From positions 1 through 43,324 of the forward strand of contig WHTP01000036.1 of the NCBI GenBank assembly GCA_009377695.1: a DNA stretch of 43,324 bases, given 5' to 3'. The DNA comes from Hyphomicrobiales bacterium. Its GTDB lineage: Bacteria; Pseudomonadota; Alphaproteobacteria; Rhizobiales; Xanthobacteraceae. Shown piece by piece: positions 1-7,524 of the stretch; position 1 is the first letter of the stretch, and every line of letters starts with the position of its first letter. The notes beneath the pieces are model-generated. The model saw only the letters and a program-made list of their open reading frames with translations. It had not been told where the DNA came from and did not search any database. The position numbers and the translations under genes were made by a program.

Positions 1-1031
1 CAGTAGAAATCGGGATTGACGATATCCTCGTATTTCTTGGGCGGGTTCTCCGCGTATTGGATCGAGCCGTCGAGGCGTCGCTTGAACCAGTCGGGATGAT
101 CCTTGACCCAGGGGTGATCCGGAGAGCACTGCACCGCGAAGTCGAGCGCAAGCTCGAGTCCATGATCGGCGCAGGCCGCGACCAGGCGTTGAAAATCGTC
201 AAGTGTGCCGAGCTCGGGATGGATCGCGTCGTGTCCGCCCGCTTCCGAACCGATCGCGTAAAAGCTGCCGGGATCGCCCGGCTTCGCCTTCAAGGCGTTG
301 TTGCGACCCTTACGGTTGGTCGTGCCGATCGGATGGATCGGCGTCAGATAGATCACATCGAAGCCGAGCGAGGCGATCTCCGGAAGCCGCGCGATGCAAT
401 CGTCAAACGTCCCGTGCCGCCCGGCGACTTTTCCTTGGCTGCGTGGGACCATTTCATACCAGGCACCGGCGCGCGCGAGCGGCCGATCGACGGTCAACGG
501 AAAGACGGTGCTGCGGGTCAGGTCGTCCTGATCAACCCTCGCCGCGGCTTGCGCGACGGCCTCGGGGACCTCGGAAGGGTTGGTGATGTCGGCCTGCGTG
601 GACGCGTGGGCCTGTGCGTTCAATTTGTCCAGCAACAGGCGACCTTCGCGCTCTTCGAGCGCGACGTCGAGACCGGCATCTCGTTTGGCGAGGAAGTCGT
701 GCCGCCAAGTGGCGTAATGATCGGTCCAGGCTTCAACAGCGTACACATAACGTCCGGCCTTGGGTGGCGTGAAGCTCGCCATCCACCGATCGTTCTGGTG
801 CAGCCGCATCGAGACGTGCACCCAGCGGCTCGCATTCTCGGCGCGCCACAAAACCTCCGCGGCGAGCACGGCGTGTCCATCGCGAAAAATATCGGCCCAC
901 ACTTCGATCGGCTCGCCGGCGATCCGTTTGGCAGGATAGCGACCGCCATCCACGCTCGGATACACGTCTTCGATCGCGATCCTGCGACTTCTCCGACTAA
1001 CGATGGCCGATAAAGTCACATTGGCTGTCAC
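1..1031 (-). CDS. glgE: GlgE, alpha-1,4-glucan:maltose-1-phosphate maltosyltransferase, N-terminal part
   Basis: GlgE transfers maltosyl units from maltose-1-phosphate to a growing alpha-1,4-glucan in the cytoplasm (trehalose-to-glycogen route). Reading the minus strand gives the family N-terminus (IEDVYPSVDGGRYPAKR), a beta-rich domain (WADIFRDGHAVLAAEVLWR), then the start of the GH13 barrel (YLTPIHPIGTTNRKG; ALDFAVQCSPDHPWVKDHP; YAENPPKKYEDI). The frame stays open to the left edge, so the C-terminal half with the catalytic acids is outside the window. The start is uncertain: GTG at 1031 and GTG at 1019 both lie just before the conserved N-terminus, neither has a strong ribosome site, and a further GTG lies near 1127. 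Related genomes often have glgB and treS next to it, which would be to the left here. I am confident of the family and less so of the start. Confidence 0.93.
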   Translation of the reverse strand, partial: MTANVTLSAIVSRRSRRIAIEDVYPSVDGGRYPAKRIAGEPIEVWADIFRDGHAVLAAEVLWRAENASRWVHVSMRLHQNDRWMASFTPPKAGRYVYAVEAWTDHYATWRHDFLAKRDAGLDVALEEREGRLLLDKLNAQAHASTQADITNPSEVPEAVAQAAARVDQDDLTRSTVFPLTVDRPLARAGAWYEMVPRSQGKVAGRHGTFDDCIARLPEIASLGFDVIYLTPIHPIGTTNRKGRNNALKAKPGDPGSFYAIGSEAGGHDAIHPELGTLDDFQRLVAACADHGLELALDFAVQCSPDHPWVKDHPDWFKRRLDGSIQYAENPPKKYEDIVNPDFY

Positions 1032-1373
1032 GACAGAACCGCTCGGCGTTCCGTTGGGACTTTGGGGCGGGGCTTGGAAGTGGAACCGGAAGCGGCGGCT
1101 TTGGTTCCAGTTTTCCCGTCGCGTCACCTCGCAAGTTGGTCCGAAAACCATTGCCATGCAAGCGTGCGGCTTCCTCGTGCGCCAGAGCCGTCCAGGCTGT
1201 TGATTTGATTGAGCTTACGACTGCTCCGTCAGCCGGCGTTGGCCGAGGCTCGTGGTATAATTTAGCTTCTGCTGCGTCAGCTATCCGACAGACGCGCCCC
1301 GCTCGGTTCCCATACGATCGGCCTGCTTTTGTAGTGTGGCGTCGTGCCGCTGATCGTAACCAGGGTGAGTGCT
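1032..1373. other. Intergenic region between divergent genes, no gene seen
   Basis: This stretch separates minus-strand glgE from the plus-strand small protein at 1374. The open frames inside are short, overlap on both strands and have neither recognisable protein sequence nor a convincing ribosome site. It should carry the glgE promoter on the minus strand, but I cannot point to clear -35 and -10 boxes. Confidence 0.5.
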
Positions 1374-1610
1374 ATGGCCGCCAGTATGTTCGTGTCATGC
1401 CCCTGTTGCCCGCGATGTGCCAATGAGACGGTCTATGTTGAAACGCTGGAGCCCTCGTTGGTGCCCGGCATCGACGAGTGCCAATGCCGATGCGGAAAAT
1501 GTGGTGACCGTTTCAGCATCAGCACGCCGACTGACGCGTGGTTCGTCCCGTTCGTGCTGGTTGAGCGCGACAGCGCCCCTCGGCTACAAAATCAGCAAAC
1601 GGCGCCTTGA
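1374..1610 (+). CDS. Small Cys-rich (zinc-ribbon-like) protein, unknown function
   Basis: A 78-aa product whose first half carries two Cys clusters: CPCCPRC near residues 9-15 and CQCRCGKC near residues 37-44, about 25 residues apart, followed by a hydrophobic patch (WFVPFVLVER). Paired CxxC-type knuckles at this distance are typical of zinc ribbons, so metal binding is the most likely property. I chose the ATG at 1374 because GGGTGAG lies just upstream; an in-frame ATG at 1344 would add ten residues unlike the rest. A strong hairpin terminator lies about 235 bases downstream. I do not recognise the family, and a chance frame is possible. Confidence 0.42.
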   Translation: MAASMFVSCPCCPRCANETVYVETLEPSLVPGIDECQCRCGKCGDRFSISTPTDAWFVPFVLVERDSAPRLQNQQTAP

Positions 1611-2142
1611 GAGAGAACAGTCCCAACGCGAACTCGTCGCACTCGGACGGGCGGGCCAAGAGCTCAAGCGCGTACCGGCGCGCAAACGCTCCTTGAAGAA
1701 AGAGGCGCGAGCTGTTCAGTCGTCTGCATCCCGTCAGCAGGCCACGTCCCTCCGTATCGGCGACTCCACAGACAGGCACGGAGCATCGTGTCGACAGGAG
1801 GCGTAACGAGCCCTTTCTTTCGTTCTCGAGCACTCTCTAATTGCGCCCGCTTACAATCAGCGGGCTTTTTTTGACGGATTTCATAAAACGCTCGCAACAC
1901 TCGCTGTGAGGAGTTCGCGGCGCCATAATTCCTTCTCAGTTTGCTCCGTTGAAGACGTTTGTAATCACCTGGAACGACAAACCGATGTGCGCATTGGCGG
2001 GGAATGCGCAAGCATTGCGCATTCGTGACGCCACCGGATGATTTCGTTGTCGAACACCGGGTGCGTAAAACTTTAACCCAATTGAGCAGTGGCATCGGTG
2101 CAGCACGATGCGCCAATGCGACTGCTCGCAAAGGAGCCGGAG
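1611..2142. other. Non-coding stretch with one terminator
   Basis: I see no credible gene here. Long minus-strand frames are Arg/His-rich and run through the opposite strand of the gene at 2143. The one clear signal is the hairpin plus T-run at 1845-1872. The 1900-2140 part should hold the promoter of the gene at 2143. Confidence 0.5.
1845..1872 (+). terminator. Rho-independent terminator
   Basis: A perfect 6-bp stem, GCCCGC (1845-1850) and GCGGGC (1860-1865), with a 9-base loop, is followed directly by seven T residues. The orientation fits transcription from the left, most simply from the small zinc-ribbon gene, or from an unrecognised RNA in 1611-1844. Confidence 0.8.
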
Positions 2143-2844
2143 ATGAAAGGCAAGCTATTCGCCGCAGCTCTTGCGGTCGTGACAGTCGCAACGGTGGCCC
2201 CGGCGGCCGCCCAGGGCATCGGATGGGACCGAGGGCCCGGTATCGGATTTGGAATCGGAGTCGGGGGTTATGGACCCGGTGTAGGAATATCGATTGGCGC
2301 CGGATATGGCGGCTGGGGCGATGATGGATACGGCGCCTACGCCGCTGCCCCCGGTTATGGCGGGTGTACATGCCCCGGCGGCTATCAGGCTTATCGGGCT
2401 GCGCCTGCCTATTCCAGCTACGGCTGGGACAGTCCCGGATACGCGTATGGCGACGGATATGCATCGGCCAACTTCGGCTGGTCGGATGACCGTCGTCGAG
2501 GCTGGCGTGGCGATCGCCGTGTAAGAGGCGAGGTGTGGGGAAGTGACCGGCAGCGCTTCGGCGACCGCACGATCAGAAGTGAAAGGCAGCGAATTGGCGA
2601 TCGCACGATCAGAGGTGGCGAGCGCATGACGAGGACACGCGGCGGAGCGAGCAGCCAAGCCGGCATCCGCACACGAGCCGGCACAATCGGCAATGGAGGC
2701 CCGGCCCGCGCTCGCGCCGAGTTCAGCGGAGGCGGTGCCGGTGGCGGGACCACGGGCATGGGCGTGCGAGAAGGCCGCGGTGCTGGTTCCGGCTTTGGAA
2801 ATGCTGAACTACCCCGCGGCGAGAGCGGATCCCGCAATCGCTGA
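2143..2844 (+). CDS. Secreted Gly/Tyr-rich then Arg-rich protein, unknown function
   Basis: The 233-aa product begins with a clear Sec signal peptide (MKGKLFAAALAVVTVATVA, cut probably after PAAA). The mature first half is a low-complexity Gly/Tyr tract (GIGVGGYGPGVGISIGAG), as in other exported Gly-rich envelope or surface proteins. The second half is basic and has a duplicated unit: DRQRFGDRTIRS followed by ERQRIGDRTIRG, near residues 140-165. The start is fixed by AAGGAG at 2131-2136, six bases before ATG 2143; the longer frame from 2089 has no such site and would bury the signal peptide. A hairpin downstream (2872-2905) may end the transcript. No enzyme motif is visible and no function can be assigned. 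Confidence 0.8.
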   Translation: MKGKLFAAALAVVTVATVAPAAAQGIGWDRGPGIGFGIGVGGYGPGVGISIGAGYGGWGDDGYGAYAAAPGYGGCTCPGGYQAYRAAPAYSSYGWDSPGYAYGDGYASANFGWSDDRRRGWRGDRRVRGEVWGSDRQRFGDRTIRSERQRIGDRTIRGGERMTRTRGGASSQAGIRTRAGTIGNGGPARARAEFSGGGAGGGTTGMGVREGRGAGSGFGNAELPRGESGSRNR

Positions 2845-2871
2845 TATCGTCGGACATTGCAGCTCAGGAAT

Positions 2872-2905
2872 CATCAGCCGCCGGGCGCGAGCCTGGCGGC
2901 TGATG
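2872..2905 (+). terminator. Long hairpin, probable transcript end without T-run
   Basis: CATCAGCCGCC (2872-2882) pairs perfectly with GGCGGCTGATG (2895-2905) around a 12-base loop, 28 bases after the stop of the Gly-rich protein gene. There is no T-run. Instead a C-rich stretch follows (about 2919-2967) in which CTTGCCCC recurs. Confidence 0.5.
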
Positions 2906-3049
2906 CGCGACTGTCCATCTCTTGCCCCCTCCTCTTGCCCCTCATGCCCCATCTCCTTGCCCCTCAAGAAAGCAGCCTGAGTCGGTTGTGTCCGACCCGA
3001 CGCAGGAACTTTAGTCGGGAACTCGTTATTATGTCGGCAGGGAGACAAA

Positions 3050-3808
3050 ATGCTCGAAAATCGGATTTTGCGCGCGTTGGCGCCCGGCGAGCTTGCGCGG
3101 CTTCGGCCACGGCTTGTTCCCGTCGAGCTGAGGCAACACGAGATTTTGTATGCGATGGGTGCTCCCATGACGCACGTCTACTTCCCTCAGAGCGGCCTCG
3201 TGTCCCTGCTCAATATCAATGAAGCAGGAGACGCCATCGAAGCAGGCATCGTCAGCGCGGAAGGTGTCGTCGGCGGTGTTACGCTTCTCGATGCGGACCG
3301 ATCAATCTCACAGGTCGTAGTTCAAATCTCCGGCCGCGCGCTCAAGCTGCCGACTCCGAGTTTTCTGGAATCCTGCAAGGCAATCCCCAGACTGAAGCGC
3401 CTGGTGAATCGTCATATTCAGGTCCTGCTGTTTCAAGCTCAGCAAAACGCCGCCTGCCATGCTCTTCATACAGTTGAAGGCCGGCTGTGCCGAAGGATGC
3501 TGCAAGCGCAGGACATCACGCAATCCAGTGTCCTCGCGTTAACGCAGGAACTTCTGTCTTACATGCTGGGAGCGCAGCGCACGTCGGTTTCGACGATTGC
3601 GCGTACCCTCCAAGACGCCGGTTTCATCCGGTATCGGCGCGGGCGCATCGAAATTCTTGACAAGCGTGGCCTCGAGGCGGCGGCTTGCGAATGCTATAGC
3701 TTGGTCAAGCAGGAGATTGATGCCCATTTGCCGCAAACCGTCACAAAGCGGCTCGACCGGGGGCCCGCTCGCCCGCCGCGGCAAGTCCTGAGCGCGAAAT
3801 CATCATAG
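3050..3808 (+). CDS. Crp/Fnr family transcriptional regulator
   Basis: This 252-aa protein matches the Crp/Fnr layout. An N-terminal cyclic-nucleotide-binding-like beta-barrel (about residues 20-110, with VYFPQSGLVSLLNI) is followed by a long dimer helix (about 115-145) and a C-terminal winged helix (about 165-230). The recognition region reads GAQRTSVSTIARTLQDAGFI and the wing RYRRGRIEILDKRGLE. No N-terminal Cys cluster for an Fe-S centre is present, so it is not a classical oxygen-sensing Fnr; the effector is unknown. The start is supported by AGGGAGA shortly before ATG 3050. It stands alone, with no obvious operon partner. Confidence 0.93.
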   Translation: MLENRILRALAPGELARLRPRLVPVELRQHEILYAMGAPMTHVYFPQSGLVSLLNINEAGDAIEAGIVSAEGVVGGVTLLDADRSISQVVVQISGRALKLPTPSFLESCKAIPRLKRLVNRHIQVLLFQAQQNAACHALHTVEGRLCRRMLQAQDITQSSVLALTQELLSYMLGAQRTSVSTIARTLQDAGFIRYRRGRIEILDKRGLEAAACECYSLVKQEIDAHLPQTVTKRLDRGPARPPRQVLSAKSS

Positions 3809-4144
3809 GTCTCCGCCGCCTTTGGTCAGCTGTCGGCGGCAGCGCCGGATCGTTGAGTGCTCTGCAAACAAATACGCGATGCCTGGCCGATCAAGGCGCG
3901 GCCTGCACTGGCTTTCCGAAAGCCGGAACTTGAGCGTCGACGCGGCGTTAGGGAACGCGGGCAATGCTTATTCGTGCCCGTTTGGAGAAGGAGTCCGGCC
4001 CCCCTGACACCCCGCGGCTGGATTCTTCCGAATTTGTCGAACTGACGGCGGGCCCGCTGATCGACCAACAGTGATCGCGTGACGGGCCCCGCCGAGTTGC
4101 TTCTCGTGGTTGCATCTCTGGTTGCGTCTCCTGGAGTTGATGCG
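3809..4144. other. Intergenic region, no gene seen
   Basis: Overlapping open frames on both strands here have mixed, unrecognisable sequence and no good ribosome sites. I read it as non-coding leader for the small gene that follows. Confidence 0.5.
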
Positions 4145-4408
4145 ATGGCAGCGCTTGTGGGATTGCTTTCGGACTCGGCGTTCGATCCTGAGACGACCGC
4201 TGCCATGGCTTTGGCGTTCGATAAAGCATGTCTGACGATCGCCGGCACCCAACAGGTCGACGTCATCAAGGAGATCATCGCAAAGCGGATCATCGCGCTG
4301 GCGCGTGCGGGCGAAACGAACGCTGACAGTCTTTCTGCAGGGGCCCTGCAGACGCTCGGATTGGACAGGCCAAGTCCGAATCTCGCTTCAAGCGAGCGCG
4401 GGATATAG
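4145..4408 (+). CDS. Small conserved hypothetical protein
   Basis: The 87-aa product starts MAALVGLLSDSAFDPETT and continues with an amphipathic helical stretch (LAFDKACLTIAG; VIKEIIAKRIIALARAGE). The pattern FDPET..AM..AFDKAC followed by a KRII-L-A helix resembles short uncharacterised proteins that I recall as frequent in Bradyrhizobium and relatives. No function is known to me. I chose ATG 4145 over GTG 4079 because GGAG lies about eight bases upstream and the conserved part begins just after it. Confidence 0.6.
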   Translation: MAALVGLLSDSAFDPETTAAMALAFDKACLTIAGTQQVDVIKEIIAKRIIALARAGETNADSLSAGALQTLGLDRPSPNLASSERGI

Positions 4409-4761
4409 ATCGCCGATATCTGACCGCTGATCGCCGGGGCGGTACGGGCGCCTATCGACATATATTCACACCCAACGCGTCAAGCTGCGCTCTTGCGCTG
4501 CGCGCGGCAATGTCCGTAATACCGTCGGCGGGTCGCGCGGTCGGCGGGGCTTACGTTCATGTGCGTGGCGTCTTTGGCGCTTGGTCGCGGGTGGTGTTTC
4601 GTTTGGGGTGCCGGCGATTGCCATTGCCGCTGGGAGTGCCGGCAGATCGCGCATTCAAGACACTCATCAGCCCGCACATCGATCCGGTGTTGCAGGAGAA
4701 GGTGAGGGGCCGCCAGTGGTCGCGCGCCGACGACGGGAAATAAGGGAGCGAGACGAGGACA
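4409..4761. other. Intergenic region with a possible coding remnant
   Basis: A frame from 4510 to a TAA at 4741-4743 is in phase with the next gene and stops 18 bases before its ATG. Its C-terminal part (GVPADRAFKTLISPHIDP) has a GVPADR string common near the C-terminus of Bug-type binding proteins, so it could be a decayed tail of one. The rest is not protein-like. I do not call it a gene. Confidence 0.3.
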
Positions 4762-5664
4762 ATGCCAATCCGCATCGGAACGTCGGAAGACGATGGCACG
4801 TTTCACAGCCAGGGCCGTGCGCTCAAGGTCGTGCTTGACCGGCAACCATCGCTGGCGCCGGTCGAGGTTGTGACCGCCGACACCGCCAGTGTCGAGAACG
4901 CGAACCGCCTGAACGCCGACCAAATCTCGTTCGGCTTCATGGCGTCGAACTGGATCGGTCGCGCCAAGAACGGCGAGCCGCCGTTCAAGAGCCCGATCGA
5001 CATCCGCATGGCGGCGCCGATGAACGCGGGTCCGCTGTTCTTCATCGTGCGTGCGGGATCGCCGATCCGTTCGGTCGCCGATTTGCGCGGCCGTCGTGTC
5101 GTGCTGGGACCTGAGAGGAGTGGCATGGTGCAGCACGCGCATACGATGTTCGGCGTGATTGGGCTTGCATTTTCGGAGTTCACGCCGGTCTATCTCGACT
5201 TCGAGACCGGCGCCGATGCGCTTGCGCGCGGCGAGGTCGACGCGCAACTGCAATGTCCGATCCCCAACAAGGTGATGACCGCGTTGAGCGAGCAGTGCGA
5301 CGTCCACGTGCTCCCCTATGCGCCGGGACAGCTTGAAAAGCTCTTGGGCGCGGTCTCGTTCTATCGCCGCGTGGTGATGCCGAAGGGGGCGTTCCGTGGT
5401 CTCGACGCCGATGTGGCGCAGCCGGGCGTGGTCAATATTCTGGCCACCCATGCGCGGGTGCCGGATGCGACCGTCCGCGATGCAGTGGCAGCGATCGTCG
5501 CTAACACGGCGGAGCTTGGGCAACTCAATCCGTTGTTCGCGGGCCTCGCCGATCTGTTCGAGCCGCTGAAGACGGATGGGGCCAAGGCGCTGGAATTCGG
5601 TGGCGTCTCCCTGCATCCGGGCGCGGCGCGCGCCTATCGCGAGGCGGGGCTACTCGCCGCCTGA
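4762..5664 (+). CDS. TAXI-type (NMT1-like) solute-binding protein without signal peptide
   Basis: The 300-aa protein has the fold signature of TAXI-family binding proteins of TRAP transporters. It opens with the ligand loop (RIGTSEDDGTFHSQGRAL), then ISFGFMASNW and the domain-crossing segment VADLRGRRVVLGPERSGM near residues 100-118, followed by a lobe with GEVDAQLQCPIPN. Family members normally have a 20-30 residue Sec signal. Here the mature-like sequence begins at residue 3 and an in-frame TAA lies 18 bases upstream, so no longer form is possible in this frame. It may act in the cytoplasm as a sensor or enzyme subunit, or may have lost its export signal. No TRAP permease lies nearby. Confidence 0.75.
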   Translation: MPIRIGTSEDDGTFHSQGRALKVVLDRQPSLAPVEVVTADTASVENANRLNADQISFGFMASNWIGRAKNGEPPFKSPIDIRMAAPMNAGPLFFIVRAGSPIRSVADLRGRRVVLGPERSGMVQHAHTMFGVIGLAFSEFTPVYLDFETGADALARGEVDAQLQCPIPNKVMTALSEQCDVHVLPYAPGQLEKLLGAVSFYRRVVMPKGAFRGLDADVAQPGVVNILATHARVPDATVRDAVAAIVANTAELGQLNPLFAGLADLFEPLKTDGAKALEFGGVSLHPGAARAYREAGLLAA

Positions 5665-5696
5665 CAGTTGGCATAGAATGGCGGCAACGATAACGA

Positions 5697-5800
5697 TACT
5701 ACCGATTCCGAAATTCGTATCATTTTTGCGGCACACTCGTTTTGCAAACTTCGATTGGCCGCAGAAGAGTGATGCGGACTTCTGAACCACCACACGAGGA
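5697..5800. repeat. Decayed composite of CTAGTG-family palindromes
   Basis: About 5703-5757 aligns closely with the reverse complement of the palindrome at 25283-25357, including its loop (CCGATTCCGAAATTCGTATC against CCGATTCCGAAGTTCGTATC). About 5758-5800 resembles the right half of the palindrome at 25191-25268 (ATGCGGACTTCTGAACC is shared exactly). The outer CTAGTG/CACTAG ends are degraded. The element ends just before the ribosome site of the cupin gene at 5812, so it lies in that gene's leader or promoter. Confidence 0.7.
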
Positions 5801-5811
5801 TGGAGGTTTCG

Positions 5812-6333
5812 ATGCCCTATACTCTCAACCAGTTCTGCGACGACGCCCACGCCCTCCTGAAGTCGCAGCCGCTCGCCGAGGCGTTGCCGAAGGCAGCCGA
5901 ACGCCTGAGCCAGCTCCTGCTCAATCCCGACTTCGTCGCCGAGACATTCTCCGACGACACGCCGGTCGGCCGCCGCGAGCTGTTCCACGATCCGGAGCTC
6001 GACTTCTACGTGCTGGCGCATGTGCAGGAGGGCGGCAAGACCGGCAAGCCGCACAGCCATGGGTCGTCTTGGGCGATCTACGGCAATGCGCGCAATCTGA
6101 CCGAGATGACGGAATACCGCCGCGTCAATCCGGAATTGGAAGAGAATGTCGTACTCGAGCCGTCGAGCAAATATGCGCTGCGTCCCGGTCAGACTCACGC
6201 CTACGGGCCGGGCGTGATCCACTCGACCGCGCATCCCGAGAAGGCGTGGGTGATCCGTGTCACCGGCACCGATCTCGACAAGCTGCCGCGCTATCATCTG
6301 CGCAAGCAGGACCGCGTGCTCGAAAAGGCATGA
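5812..6333 (+). CDS. Cupin-fold protein, cysteine-dioxygenase-like
   Basis: The 173-aa protein resembles the predicted metal-dependent double-stranded beta-helix enzymes of the cysteine dioxygenase-like group. The first cupin motif is GKPHSHGSSWAIYGNARNLT (around residues 83-102) with the His pair HSH. The second motif is HAYGPGVIHSTAH, giving further His ligands. Family members use Fe(II) to oxidise small thiols or related compounds; which substrate is used here is not visible. Start ATG 5812 is fixed by GGAGG five bases upstream; the longer frame from 5800 reads through that site. It is a single gene, and a decayed palindrome covers its upstream region. Confidence 0.82.
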   Translation: MPYTLNQFCDDAHALLKSQPLAEALPKAAERLSQLLLNPDFVAETFSDDTPVGRRELFHDPELDFYVLAHVQEGGKTGKPHSHGSSWAIYGNARNLTEMTEYRRVNPELEENVVLEPSSKYALRPGQTHAYGPGVIHSTAHPEKAWVIRVTGTDLDKLPRYHLRKQDRVLEKA

Positions 6334-6389
6334 CGTTCCAACGGCTGACGATTGGGCCGGTGTTGAGAGTGCCGTCGTGCGGCCGGTGC

Positions 6390-7457
6390 TTATTTCTTTC
6401 CCTTTTCCGTCGAGATCGCGATGTAGCGCGCGACGACCTCCCGAGGCGTAGCGTACATCCGTTTCAGGATTGCATGGATCTCCTCGGCATCGATCGGGCT
6501 CACGTCGAATCCGAGCTTTCGGGCCTCCGCGACCACGCCCTTGTCACGGCACATCTGCATAAAGGCGGCCTGGAGCGCTTTGGCGCGGTCAGCAGGAACG
6601 CCGGGCGGCGCCACGAACGGCAGCGACATGAAAAACGGCGATTCGGCAAAGTCGAGCAGCGCGAGCACGGCGGAATCGCTGGTGAGCTCGCGGCCTGTCG
6701 GAATGTCGGAGAAATGCGGGAGGCGGGTCTTGCGCCCGAACTGAGCCAGCGGCCGGAACGCCTTCTTGTTCCACAAGTCGCGCTGACCGCTGCGCGCCGA
6801 GCTCAGTCCGACCATCTGACCGTCGATCTCTTTGCGCTGCATTGCGAGGAAGAGCGGTGCGGCGCCGGTATAGCCGCGCACAACGTTGATGTTCAGGTGC
6901 AGCGCATCTCGGGCGATCTGCCCGAAGATCAGATTGCTCGACGCGGCGTTGTTGGCGCCAAAGGTGAGTTTGAGCGGGCTTCCTTGCTTGATGTCGTGAA
7001 CGCTCTTCGCCGGATTGTCGGCATTGACCAACATCAGATAGGCGTCGTCAGCATAGGATGACATGCTGCCGAGCCAGACGAATTTCATCGGGTCGAACTT
7101 GACCTGGGGGTTGCCTTGGATTGCGAGCTGGGGCGTTGCTCGCTCGAGCTTCGCCAGAACCGTGCCGTCCCGCTCGCTGGCATTGAAGATGCGGTTGGCA
7201 GTGACAAGACCGCCGCCGCCAGGCGTGTTCTGAACCACGATGTCGGGATTTCCGGGAATGAACCGGGCGAGATGCTTCGCGGCAAAGCGCGCCGTCAGAT
7301 CGTTGATGCCGCCCGGCGACGTTCCGACGAGCACCGTGATGGTCTTGCCCTTGTAGAACTGCTCGACGGTCTCGGCGGAGGCCGATGTCATCACGGTCAA
7401 TCCCGTGCAAAGGCTGCTCACGGTTACAACGAAATCGCGGATGGACATGCGCTTCAT
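6390..7457 (-). CDS. Bug/TctC-type solute-binding protein (tripartite tricarboxylate transporter)
   Basis: A 355-aa periplasmic binding protein with a signal peptide (residues 1-28, ending MTSASA). The mature start is VEQFYKGKTITVLVGTSPGG, the Bug-family ligand loop, and IVVQNTPGGGGLVTANRIFN follows. Near the C-terminus it has FVAPPGVPADRAKALQAAF, typical of the family. Such proteins deliver carboxylates or similar small acids to TctA/TctB permeases. It is the last gene of a minus-strand run (hyuA, hyuB, racemase-like protein, this gene), 67 bases after its neighbour, so it probably imports the substrate of those enzymes. The start has a GGGAG-type site. No permease is adjacent; the TctA-TctB fusion at 20280-22406 could serve it. 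Confidence 0.93.
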   Translation of the reverse strand: MKRMSIRDFVVTVSSLCTGLTVMTSASAETVEQFYKGKTITVLVGTSPGGINDLTARFAAKHLARFIPGNPDIVVQNTPGGGGLVTANRIFNASERDGTVLAKLERATPQLAIQGNPQVKFDPMKFVWLGSMSSYADDAYLMLVNADNPAKSVHDIKQGSPLKLTFGANNAASSNLIFGQIARDALHLNINVVRGYTGAAPLFLAMQRKEIDGQMVGLSSARSGQRDLWNKKAFRPLAQFGRKTRLPHFSDIPTGRELTSDSAVLALLDFAESPFFMSLPFVAPPGVPADRAKALQAAFMQMCRDKGVVAEARKLGFDVSPIDAEEIHAILKRMYATPREVVARYIAISTEKGKK

Positions 7458-7524
7458 GACGCCTCGCTCCCTGTGCTTTGTTATCTACGGCCGGTTCACC
7501 CCGCTCGTACCTAAGTCATGTCGC

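Noticed and set aside
57-1013. 318-aa plus-strand open frame
   Set aside because: It is the complement of glgE, which has clear family motifs on the minus strand; the plus-strand sequence resembles nothing known.
1664-2464. 266-aa minus-strand open frame
   Set aside because: Arg/His-rich, crosses the terminator and the signal-peptide gene at 2143 that has a perfect ribosome site.
3826-4461. 211-aa minus-strand open frame
   Set aside because: It overlaps the more protein-like small gene at 4145-4408 and shows no family features.
5742-7061. 439-aa plus-strand open frame across the cupin gene
   Set aside because: It overlaps the cupin gene in another frame and then the complement of a Bug gene.
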